Below are positions 7,623 to 15,509 of a DNA stretch of 64,000 nt, in pieces; positions within the stretch are counted from its first letter, which is position 1; the number at the start of each line of letters is the position of its first letter. The translations under genes were made by a program, and so were the position numbers. Source of the stretch: Mariprofundus micogutta. GTDB taxonomy: Bacteria; Pseudomonadota; Zetaproteobacteria; Mariprofundales; Mariprofundaceae. The stretch lies in NCBI RefSeq assembly GCF_001895085.1, contig NZ_BDFD01000014.1:1-64000 (forward strand), in the 5' to 3' direction. A model generated the notes under the pieces. The model saw nothing but the letters and a program-made list of their open reading frames with translations. It was not told where the DNA came from and did no database searches.

Positions 7623-9725
7623 ATGACAGAGCAGAATCAGGCATTGACCGGAGATGGTCTGCGTATCCTCTATGTTGAGGATGATGCCGGTTTGGCCGGC
7701 CTGCTCAAGATCCAGATTCAGCAACGAAGCGGTTATATCATTGATATAGCCTCAGATGGTGAGAGAGGCCTGGCTGAGCTTCAGAATAATCACTATGACT
7801 TTGCCATTGTTGATTACAACCTGCCTGTTCTGAATGGCTTACAGTTGATCAAGATTCTTAAAGACAATGGCATTGATACGCCTGTAATTATGTTGACCGG
7901 CGAAGGCGATGAAGAGATCGCCTCTGAAGTTATGCGGGCTGGAGCGGTTGATTATCTGGTCAAAGATATACGCGGTGGGCATGTTGATAAGCTCTGTTCT
8001 GCCATACAGCGTGTTCAAGAAGAGCAGAGGATCAAACTCAAAAAACGAAAGAAGCATTTCGATCGCCGTCGTCTTGCTGAAACTGTATTCGATGTGATCA
8101 AGGAAGGCATCATGGTGACTGATGTCGAGACTCGCATTGAAGTGGTGAATCCTGCTTTCACTGATATTACCGGATACACATCCGCAGAGGCTGTAGGCCA
8201 GTTTGCCGGTTTCCTGAAATCAGACAGACGTGATGAGCAACTTTATAAGCGCATGTGGCAATTGCTTGAAGATAATGATTGCTGGGAAGGAGAGCTGTGG
8301 AACAGGAAGAAGTCTGGTGAGGTTTTTCTGGCATGGATGGTTATTACTGCCATTCGTGATTCCAATGGCGACGTTCACCGCTATGTAGGTGCCTTTTCCG
8401 ATATCACTGAGCGCAAGAAAGATGAAGAGGAAATATGGCATCAGGCCAATTTCGATCCGCTCACCGATCTGCCGAACCGGGCCTTGCTGGTTGATCGAGC
8501 TTCTGAAGCTATGCGGTTGGCGCAACGCGAACATACATCCATGGCCCTGTTGTTTATTGATCTGGATCGCTTCAAACATATCAATGATTGTTACGGACAC
8601 GCTGCAGGTGACGAATTCCTGATCGAAGTGGGTAAAAGAATATCTACTGCATTGAGGCAGAGTGATACGGTGATCAGGCTTTCCGGTGATGAATTTATTG
8701 CCCTGATGCCATTGATTCATCATGCCGAAGATGCAAGCCGTGTGGCTGAAAAAATCACTTCAGCCATCTCCCAGCCATATGTTTTTAACGGACGTAAAGC
8801 CTATGTTTCCGCATCAGTAGGCATCTCGGTGTATCCGGGAGACGGTGATAGTGTTGAGCAGCTGCTGGCGCATGCCGATATGGCCATGTACAAGGCCAAG
8901 GCAAGGGGTCGAAATCAACACGTATTCTTTGACCGCAAGATGAATGAAGAGGCGGAAAGAAAGGCAATCATCGAGCAGGAACTGCTGCAGGCGATTACCG
9001 AGAATCAGCTTGCCATGCATTTTCAACCGGTGATTGATTTGCATCGCAACAGGATTACGCATGCAGAAGCACTGATTCGCTGGAACCATCCCGAGAAGGG
9101 TTTGATCATGCCTGATGATTTTATTCCGATTGCCGAGGAGTCCGGACTGATTATTCCGCTCGGTGGTTGGGTCATTGATGCAGTTTACAATCAGTTGGCA
9201 GAGTGGCGTGGTCAGTTGAATGAACCATTGCAGATTTGTCTGAATGTCTCTCCGATCCAGATTGTGCACACAAATCTGGAGCATCAGCTGCAGGCGGCGA
9301 TTGATCGTTCCGAGCCTACTGATGGAAACGTGATTATTGAGATTACCGAAAATGTGATGATCGAAGGGCCGGAAAGAATTAAAGAAAAGCTGGATACCAT
9401 GAAACAACTGGGCATGAGCTTTCTGATTGATGATTTTGGCACCGGCTTCTCCTCCATGCGCTTTCTCAAGAAAATGCCGTTTGACGGGCTAAAAATTGAC
9501 CGCGGGTTCGTTTCTCACGTGGATAGCGATAATGATAAGGCGGTTCTGGTGAAAGCCATGATTGAGATGGCGCACAATCTGAATCTCAAGGTCATCGCAG
9601 AAGGGGTGGAGCGGCAAGAAGAACTGGAATTTCTTCGTTTTCATGACTGTGACTATGTTCAGGGTTATCTGTTTGGCAGGCCTGTATCTGCGCATGAGTT
9701 TCTTGAACTTCTCCGTAAGCAGTAA
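7623..9725 (+). CDS. REC-PAS-GGDEF-EAL c-di-GMP enzyme, copy 2
   Basis: The 700-residue product starts at ATG 7623, with GAGGGG at 7607-7612. It has the same domain order as the gene before it and long identical blocks (for example around RLSGDEF, AEALIRWNHPEKGLIMP and IDDFGTGFSSMR). The active loop is again SGDEF (S354), with RQSD as inhibition site, and all EAL motifs are intact. The two genes are a tandem duplication; the receiver and PAS parts differ most, which suggests divergence of input while output was kept. The 159-base gap holds no obvious terminator. Confidence 0.93.
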   Translation: MTEQNQALTGDGLRILYVEDDAGLAGLLKIQIQQRSGYIIDIASDGERGLAELQNNHYDFAIVDYNLPVLNGLQLIKILKDNGIDTPVIMLTGEGDEEIASEVMRAGAVDYLVKDIRGGHVDKLCSAIQRVQEEQRIKLKKRKKHFDRRRLAETVFDVIKEGIMVTDVETRIEVVNPAFTDITGYTSAEAVGQFAGFLKSDRRDEQLYKRMWQLLEDNDCWEGELWNRKKSGEVFLAWMVITAIRDSNGDVHRYVGAFSDITERKKDEEEIWHQANFDPLTDLPNRALLVDRASEAMRLAQREHTSMALLFIDLDRFKHINDCYGHAAGDEFLIEVGKRISTALRQSDTVIRLSGDEFIALMPLIHHAEDASRVAEKITSAISQPYVFNGRKAYVSASVGISVYPGDGDSVEQLLAHADMAMYKAKARGRNQHVFFDRKMNEEAERKAIIEQELLQAITENQLAMHFQPVIDLHRNRITHAEALIRWNHPEKGLIMPDDFIPIAEESGLIIPLGGWVIDAVYNQLAEWRGQLNEPLQICLNVSPIQIVHTNLEHQLQAAIDRSEPTDGNVIIEITENVMIEGPERIKEKLDTMKQLGMSFLIDDFGTGFSSMRFLKKMPFDGLKIDRGFVSHVDSDNDKAVLVKAMIEMAHNLNLKVIAEGVERQEELEFLRFHDCDYVQGYLFGRPVSAHEFLELLRKQ

Positions 9726-9829
9726 AGAGGCGGCTTTCAGAAAAAATGAGCACGACTGCTCCGGCTTGCAATCCGTCATAAACCGGCAAGGATAGTGCGG
9801 ATATTATTCAGAGCAGGGTTGGGGATTCG

Positions 9830-11062
9830 GTGAAAGACAACGATTTTGATATTGTCATTGTAGGTGGAGGTGCCGTGGGCATCACGCTGGCGCTGGAACT
9901 TGACCGGCTGGATTATCGTGTTGCCGTGATTGAGCGCTTTCAACCCACATTCTCTTCTTCGAGCCCTGAGCGTGTCATTGCTCTGAACTACGGTTCGCGC
10001 TGTCATCTGGAGCGACTTGGTGTCTGGGATGCTGTGGCCAGCCAGGGTGTCGGTGATATTCGTCATATTGTTGTGGGCGAATCCGGCAATGTCGGGCGTG
10101 TAGACCTTGATGCTGCAGATGGACTCGGTTTTGCCCCGAATATGCAGGAACTCGGTTACGTCGTGGAAATGGGATTGCTGCTTCAGCCCATGTATGAACT
10201 GATTGCATCTTCATCAGTAGAATTGTTTTCAGGTGCTACTGTGCAGCAGTTTGTTGTAACAGATAACGGGGTGGAGCTTGAATTGCAATCGGCAGGGCAA
10301 TCAACACATCTGAAAGCTGCTTTGCTGGTTGGTGCTGACGGGACGCATAGTCAGATCAGGCAGATGGCTGGTATCGGTTTGTTCGGCTGGGATTATAACC
10401 GTTTTGGACTTGTGGCCTCCGTATCATGCGAGAAGGGCCACAATGATACGGCACATGAATGTTTTCGCCGTTCAGGTCCGCTGGCATTTTTACCTCTGGC
10501 TGATGATCGTTTTTCCATTGTCTGGGCAGCAGCACCGGCAGAGGCATCACAGCTTCTATCCATGAGCGATGAAACATTTATTTCAGCCTTGCAGCGCGCC
10601 GCTGGTGACACAACCATCGATCAGATTGGCAATATTTTGTCGACGTCCCCGCGTGCCAGCTATCCACTTGAATTATCTATAGCCAAACAGTATGCCAAGC
10701 CGCGTATTGCATTGGTTGGCAATGCAGCCCACACCATTCACCCCGTAGCAGGGCAGGGCATGAACCTCGGTTTCCGTGATGTCGTGTCACTGGTTGAAAT
10801 GCTGGACGGTGAACTGGCTCATAGTGATCCCGGACAACCGATTATCATGCAGGGTTATGCTGAAAAACGCAGGGCAGATGTGATGGCTGTGGCGGGATTT
10901 ACCGAATCGATGTCACATCTGTTTGGCAGTGAAGTACCCGGAGTCAAATGGCTGCGCGGCATGGGATTGGAAAAGCTGCCGCTTGCACCGACGCTTTCAG
11001 GCCTGCTGCTCAAACAGGCATCAGGTGTTGGCCAGATTACTCCACAGCGGCTGGAGGTTTAA
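9830..11062 (+). CDS. UbiH/VisC-family FAD hydroxylase (first of a pair)
   Basis: The 410-residue protein begins at GTG 9830. It has the Rossmann motif VGGGAVGITLALEL near residue 10, the central LVGADGTHSQIRQ motif that binds FAD and NADH, and the C-terminal GNAAHTIHPVAGQGMNLGFRD motif of aromatic-ring hydroxylases in ubiquinone synthesis. It is joined directly to a second gene of the same family (stop and start are adjacent at 11062/11063). The family divides into UbiH, UbiI and UbiF by ring position and the sequence alone does not tell which. The start is not backed by a strong ribosome site. Confidence 0.85.
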   Translation: MKDNDFDIVIVGGGAVGITLALELDRLDYRVAVIERFQPTFSSSSPERVIALNYGSRCHLERLGVWDAVASQGVGDIRHIVVGESGNVGRVDLDAADGLGFAPNMQELGYVVEMGLLLQPMYELIASSSVELFSGATVQQFVVTDNGVELELQSAGQSTHLKAALLVGADGTHSQIRQMAGIGLFGWDYNRFGLVASVSCEKGHNDTAHECFRRSGPLAFLPLADDRFSIVWAAAPAEASQLLSMSDETFISALQRAAGDTTIDQIGNILSTSPRASYPLELSIAKQYAKPRIALVGNAAHTIHPVAGQGMNLGFRDVVSLVEMLDGELAHSDPGQPIIMQGYAEKRRADVMAVAGFTESMSHLFGSEVPGVKWLRGMGLEKLPLAPTLSGLLLKQASGVGQITPQRLEV

Positions 11063-12268
11063 ATGATGCAATCTGATTACGCGGATGTGATTATTGTGGG
11101 TGGTGGCATGGTGGGGCTTGCTCTTGCCTGTGCGCTGAAAGATACAGGCCTGCAGATAGTCATTATCGAGCGTGGTGAACCGCCGGTACGTAAATCTCTG
11201 GATCGCGATTGCCGAGTCTCTGCGATTGTCATGGGCAATGTAAAAATCCTGCAGGGTTTGGGTGTATGGAAATACCTTGAACAGGATGCCGGCCCAATGC
11301 GCAGCATGTGTATCTGGGATAATCAGGAGCAGGGCGGTATTCGTTTTGACGCCTCCGAGATTGAAGAGGAAGCACTGGGTTATCTGATCGAGAATTCCTG
11401 CACACAGCGGGCAATGCACAAGGCATTGCTGGAGAGTGATAAAGTGGAATTCTGCTCACCTGCAGAAATCAGCGCAGTCACCTGGCTGGATGACAAGGTG
11501 GAAGTGAAACTGGCCGATGGCCGTCAGCTTTCCACTCCATTGGTTGTTGGCGCAGATGGCGGTCGTTCATGGATTCGCGAGCAGGCAGGTATCAATGTCT
11601 GGCAACGCGATTATAAACAGAAAGGCATTGTTGCTACTGTACGCCCCGAACAGCCGCATCGTGGCATTGCTTACCAGCGCTTCCTGCCCACAGGTCCGCT
11701 TGCCATGTTGCCGATGACGGATGGTCTATGCTCCATTGTTTGGAGTGCTGAGAATAACGAGGCCGATCGATTGATGGCCATGGATGCTGAAGCCTTTCTC
11801 AGTGCACTGAATGTCACCTTTGGTCCGGTTCTTGGCCGCATCACAGAAGTGGGAGATCGTGCTGCGTTTCCACTGAAAGGGCAGCTGGCCAGGCATTTCG
11901 TGCGCGAGCGCGTGGCACTGATCGGAGATGCAGCACACTGTATCCATCCTCTGGCCGGTCTTGGAGTGAATCTGGGTTTGCGTGACGCCATGGTTCTGGC
12001 GCAGGAAATTGCTGATGCGTCTCGTTTTGAAGAGGACTGGGGAGAGTTGTCTGTACTGGATCGTTACATGAAACAGCGCATGCCTGATGTGTTATCCGTG
12101 ATGGGTTCAATGGAAACCTTCCATCAGGTTTTCACCAGCGCTATTCCCGGTTTGAAAGAGGCGCGTGGGCTCGGTATGCGTTTGATGGGAAATAGTGGCG
12201 CGATCAAGCAGTTGCTGATGCGTAATTCTACTGGCCTTTCTCTGCCTGTTCCCAAGCAGATTAGTTAA
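11063..12268 (+). CDS. UbiH/UbiF-family FAD hydroxylase (second of a pair)
   Basis: The 401-residue protein opens with IIVGGGMVGLALACAL, carries VVGADGGRSWIREQ in the middle and GDAAHCIHPLAGLGVNLGLRD near residue 290, the classic signature of ubiquinone-biosynthesis monooxygenases. It starts at the base after the stop of the related gene upstream and the two are certainly one transcript. Two paralogues in tandem suggest division of labour between ring positions in ubiquinone synthesis. Other quinone or aromatic substrates are possible. Confidence 0.87.
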   Translation: MMQSDYADVIIVGGGMVGLALACALKDTGLQIVIIERGEPPVRKSLDRDCRVSAIVMGNVKILQGLGVWKYLEQDAGPMRSMCIWDNQEQGGIRFDASEIEEEALGYLIENSCTQRAMHKALLESDKVEFCSPAEISAVTWLDDKVEVKLADGRQLSTPLVVGADGGRSWIREQAGINVWQRDYKQKGIVATVRPEQPHRGIAYQRFLPTGPLAMLPMTDGLCSIVWSAENNEADRLMAMDAEAFLSALNVTFGPVLGRITEVGDRAAFPLKGQLARHFVRERVALIGDAAHCIHPLAGLGVNLGLRDAMVLAQEIADASRFEEDWGELSVLDRYMKQRMPDVLSVMGSMETFHQVFTSAIPGLKEARGLGMRLMGNSGAIKQLLMRNSTGLSLPVPKQIS

Positions 12269-12409
12269 TGCATCTTTGACACAGATATTCGCAGATTAAC
12301 TCAGATGAATAACACTTGTTTATACAATACAGCTACAATGAAGAGAGAGTTGTTGTCTGCATTCGTAAATAGATTCATAGAACAATAGCTGTGTTAATCT
12401 GCATCTAAA
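12269..12409. repeat. AT-rich gap with an inverted GCAGATTAAC repeat
   Basis: GCAGATTAAC at 12291-12300 recurs inverted at 12393-12402 (GTTAATCTGC), flanked by similar CACAG/CAGAT words. A related word, GCACGCAGATTTACGCC, lies at 13614-13630. Similar cagatta/acgcagat units are scattered repeats in many genomes. No gene is seen here. Confidence 0.5.
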
Positions 12410-13030
12410 ATGACTGTGCTGTATTATATGCACGATCCCATGTGCAGCTGGTGTTGGGCATTTCGCCCGGTCTGGGATGACGTGCGCCAGCAGATGCCTG
12501 ACTCAATGGAAGTGAAGTATCTATTGGGGGGATTGGCTCCGGATTCGGATCTCCTCATGTCAGCAGAAACCCGGAGCATGATTCGCCGTCATTGGCAGGT
12601 GATTGAAAAGAAAGTTCCCGGAACCCGATTTAATTATGATTTCTGGTCACGTTGTGATCCCCGGCGTTCCACTTATCCGGCCTGTCGGGCTGTGATTGCC
12701 GCGAAAAATCAGAACCCAATGCTGGAAGATGCAATGATACAAGCTATTCAGCATGCCTATTACCTGAATGCGCGTAATCCATCGGATGATGAGATACTGA
12801 TAGATCTGGCTTACAGCCTTTCTCTGGATGTCAGCAGGTTCAAAAATGATTTGCATGGGGCTGATACACAAGCAGAGCTGATGTCGGAAATACGCACCGC
12901 CAGCAATATGGGCTGCACAGGGTTTCCCGGCCTGATTCTCGAGGATAGGGGAGCATTCCGGCATATCCGTATTGACTACAGTGATGCAGGTATGATGTTA
13001 CAGCAGTTAAGCTCTGTGCAGGCTCTGTGA
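12410..13030 (+). CDS. DsbA-family thioredoxin-fold protein (FrnE-like)
   Basis: The 206-residue protein starts MTVLYYMHDPMCSWCWAF, placing a CSWC redox pair at residues 12-15 and directly in the first strand-helix of a DsbA-type thioredoxin fold. There is no signal peptide, so it acts in the cytoplasm, unlike DsbA itself. A helical insert follows, and GCTGFPGLIL near residue 167 carries the cis-proline loop. The family includes FrnE-like isomerases and glutathione-dependent enzymes. The stop codon overlaps the start of the parvulin gene downstream (TGATG), so the pair may act together in protein folding. Confidence 0.85.
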   Translation: MTVLYYMHDPMCSWCWAFRPVWDDVRQQMPDSMEVKYLLGGLAPDSDLLMSAETRSMIRRHWQVIEKKVPGTRFNYDFWSRCDPRRSTYPACRAVIAAKNQNPMLEDAMIQAIQHAYYLNARNPSDDEILIDLAYSLSLDVSRFKNDLHGADTQAELMSEIRTASNMGCTGFPGLILEDRGAFRHIRIDYSDAGMMLQQLSSVQAL

Positions 13031-13308
13031 TGCGCAGTGCCATGGCGAAACATATACTGGTGAAAACAAAGGCTGAGGCTGAGAAGCTCAAACAGAGGCT
13101 TGCTCAGGGTGAGGACTTTGCCAGGCTGGCGAGAAAATATTCACAATGCCCTTCAAGGAAAAAGGACGGGGATCTGGGTAAAATATTTCCAGGGCAATTG
13201 GTCAAACCAATTGAGAACATTATTTTCAGAAAAGCGTTATTGAAGGTGCATGGGCCGGTCAAAACACAGTTCGGTTTTCACCTTGTGGTGGTATATTTCA
13301 GAAGTTAA
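13030..13308 (+). CDS. ppiC: Small parvulin-type peptidyl-prolyl isomerase (PpiC-like)
   Basis: The 92-residue product is a free-standing parvulin domain: AKHILVKTKAEAEKL, GEDFARLARKYSQCPS, KDGDLGKI and a C-terminal FGFHLVVV strand are all present. There is no signal, so it is cytoplasmic like E. coli PpiC, whose length it matches. Start at ATG 13030 overlaps the preceding stop; ATG 13042 (MAKHIL) is an equally reasonable choice. It may assist folding together with the upstream thioredoxin-fold protein. Confidence 0.88.
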   Translation: MRSAMAKHILVKTKAEAEKLKQRLAQGEDFARLARKYSQCPSRKKDGDLGKIFPGQLVKPIENIIFRKALLKVHGPVKTQFGFHLVVVYFRS

Positions 13309-13335
13309 CCAGCACTTTTACTGTGACTCATTGAA

Positions 13336-13574
13336 AGGCGAATAGCATTAAAATATTAAAATAATTTACCGCAAAGTACGCAAAGTTTCGCAGAGTAAAC
13401 CCTTATATTTTGATGTGTTAGGATTTTCCTATCTAAACTATACTGTAGCTATCTGGTGAATACCTCTACTAATTACAAGGATCCTCTTTGACTTACTTTG
13501 CGAAACTTTGCGTCCTTTGCGGTGGAAAATACTGAATATGCTGTAAAACATAGGGTATTTTAATGCGATTGCCT
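13336..13574. repeat. Long imperfect inverted repeat (MITE-like or cruciform)
   Basis: The left arm (13336-13399) contains AGGCGAATAGCATTAAAATA, then TTTACCGCAAAGTACGCAAA and GTTTCGCAGAGTAAA. The right arm (13493-13574) is its approximate reverse complement: TTACTTTGCGAAACTTTGCG, TCCTTTGCGGTGGAAAA, and TATTTTAATGCGATTGCCTT. The arms are separated by about 93 bases. The CGCAAAG words are a common dispersed repeat family in bacteria. No frame is open across it. It occupies most of the 374-base gap between ppiC and mutL. Confidence 0.75.
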
Positions 13575-13682
13575 TGGGCTCATTGATTATGAGGGTGGAT
13601 TGTTGCGGCGGATGCACGCAGATTTACGCCACTTCGATATAAGGAGTTCCATCATTTCTGTTTCTCTTCATTGTTGCCAATC

Positions 13683-15509
13683 ATGATTGCTGATCAATTG
13701 ATTCACGTTCTCTCGCCGCATGTAGCCAACCAGATCGCTGCCGGCGAGGTTGTGGAGCGTCCTGCCTCTGCGGTTAAAGAGCTGATGGAAAATTCGCTTG
13801 ATGCTGGTGCAAGCAAAGTGTCTGTACGCATTAGCGGTGCAGGCAAGAAATCTATCGTGGTTGAAGATGATGGTTTCGGTATGTCGGCTTTTGATGCAGA
13901 GCTTTCATTACAACGTCATGCCACCAGTAAAATAGAATCATCTGATGATCTGCATTGCATCGCCAGTCACGGTTTTCGCGGTGAGGCACTGCCATCTATT
14001 GCATCGGTATCGCGTTTTCGTATGCAGACAGCATTGGCCGATAGTCGCGAAGGTGTTGAAGTGCGTGTGGATGGCGGGGCAGCGAGCGAAGTTCGTCCGG
14101 CACCACCTCGCAAAGGCACCCGTATCGAAGTGCTCGATCTTTTCCTCAATACACCTGCTCGTCTGAATTTCATGCGCACTGATAAAACAGAAGAGGCGGC
14201 TATTGTAGAAGTGTTCCGTTCACTGGCTCTGGCCAGTCCTCATGTTGCCATGCTGCTCGAACTCGATGGTAGAAAGCGTTTTGATTTTCGGGCTCAAACT
14301 GAGTCTGAGCGTGTGCTGGCGATTATGGGTGCAGATTTTGCAGATAACAGTCTTGAGGTAACCATAACACATGAAGGCATGCAGATATCCGCTCATCTGG
14401 GTTTGCCTACCTTCCATTACCGCGATTCCACACGTCTGATGTTCATGGTGAATGGACGTGTAATTCGTGATAAATTACTCATTGCTGCAGCGCGGGCAGG
14501 GTATCGTGATGTGATGTTCCATGATCGTTATCCTGTTGCGCTGATCAAAGTGGAGATTGATCCGGCGGATGTGGATGTGAATGTTCATCCTGCCAAACGT
14601 GAGGTGCGTTTCAAATCTCCACAGGCTGTGCGCGCCGGCATTGTAGCCTGTATCCGTGCAGGCGTTGAGCGCATGGGCCAATCGGTTTCTTCAACAACAA
14701 CAGATCAGGCGATGCTGTCGATGCACGCTTCCATGCCTTCAGGGGGGCAATCTTCAGGCGGTAGCAGTGGCGTTGGTACCATGCCTCGTTTTTCCTCCGG
14801 CGACTTCAGGGGCTCGATGTTATCATCATCTGTTTCCGCTGATACACAGAGGGCGCTCTTTTCAGCGCCCTCTGTCGCTGAACCCGGAAGCAGTTATCAG
14901 GTCGATGGTACACTCGATCTCGGGCGACCACTGGCCCAGATTCATCGCTGTTATATTCTGTCTCAAACAGAGAACGGCGTGATTCTGGTAGATCAACATG
15001 CAGCGCATGAGCGTATGACCTATGAGAAACTGAAAAAGCAACTGGCAAACAGGACAGTTTCCAGCCAGAAATTGCTGACACCTGAAGCCCTCCATCTGGG
15101 CAGTAAAATGGCTGCCTGGTTACATGACAATGCCGGCGAATTGGAAGCTTTCGGAGTGGAAGTTGAAATGAGCTCTGATGAATCGTTCCGCATCACTGCC
15201 GTGCCCGCCATGCTGGTGAAGGAAGCTGCGGCTGAACTGGTGGCTGAGCTGGTGGAAAGTTGCATGCTGACCGGGGCTGAATCGGAAGCGGATGGGCGTG
15301 GGCTTGGCAGAATTCTTGAGCGCTGGCTGGGAAATCGGGCCTGTAAGGGTTCGATCAAGTCCGGACGCTTGCTATCACATGATGAGCAGGAGGCACTGCT
15401 GCGCGAGATGGAGCGGACGCCGAATATTGCCCAGTGCAATCATGGCCGACCAACTTATGTGGGGCTTTCGCTGAATGATCTTGACCGGCTGTTCGGCAGG
15501 AAAGAGTAA
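13683..15509 (+). CDS. mutL: DNA mismatch repair protein MutL with endonuclease motif
   Basis: The 608-residue protein has the GHKL ATPase motifs at its N-terminus (KELMENSLDAG, DDGFGM, RHATSKI, GFRGEAL), a long low-complexity linker (about 335-420) rich in serine and glycine, and a dimerisation domain. The C-terminal domain holds DQHAAHERMTYE, matching the DQHA-x2-E-x4-E metal site of nicking MutL proteins, with ACKGSIK and CNHGRP as supporting motifs. Repair should therefore not need MutH. ATG 13683 is preferred; TTG codons at 13671 and 13674 are alternatives without a clear ribosome site. It overlaps the next gene (TAATG) and heads a four-gene run. Confidence 0.96.
   Translation: MIADQLIHVLSPHVANQIAAGEVVERPASAVKELMENSLDAGASKVSVRISGAGKKSIVVEDDGFGMSAFDAELSLQRHATSKIESSDDLHCIASHGFRGEALPSIASVSRFRMQTALADSREGVEVRVDGGAASEVRPAPPRKGTRIEVLDLFLNTPARLNFMRTDKTEEAAIVEVFRSLALASPHVAMLLELDGRKRFDFRAQTESERVLAIMGADFADNSLEVTITHEGMQISAHLGLPTFHYRDSTRLMFMVNGRVIRDKLLIAAARAGYRDVMFHDRYPVALIKVEIDPADVDVNVHPAKREVRFKSPQAVRAGIVACIRAGVERMGQSVSSTTTDQAMLSMHASMPSGGQSSGGSSGVGTMPRFSSGDFRGSMLSSSVSADTQRALFSAPSVAEPGSSYQVDGTLDLGRPLAQIHRCYILSQTENGVILVDQHAAHERMTYEKLKKQLANRTVSSQKLLTPEALHLGSKMAAWLHDNAGELEAFGVEVEMSSDESFRITAVPAMLVKEAAAELVAELVESCMLTGAESEADGRGLGRILERWLGNRACKGSIKSGRLLSHDEQEALLREMERTPNIAQCNHGRPTYVGLSLNDLDRLFGRKE
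14846..14875. repeat. Perfect 12-bp inverted repeat inside the mutL linker
   Basis: ACAGAGGGCGCT (14846-14857) pairs without mismatch with AGCGCCCTCTGT (14864-14875) around CTTTTC. It lies in the part of mutL that encodes the disordered linker and codes for DTQRALFSAPSV. Confidence 0.7.

Noticed and set aside
13309-13682. CRISPR-like array from repeated CGCAAAG words
   Set aside because: The words form one inverted pair, not evenly spaced direct repeats, and no cas gene is near.
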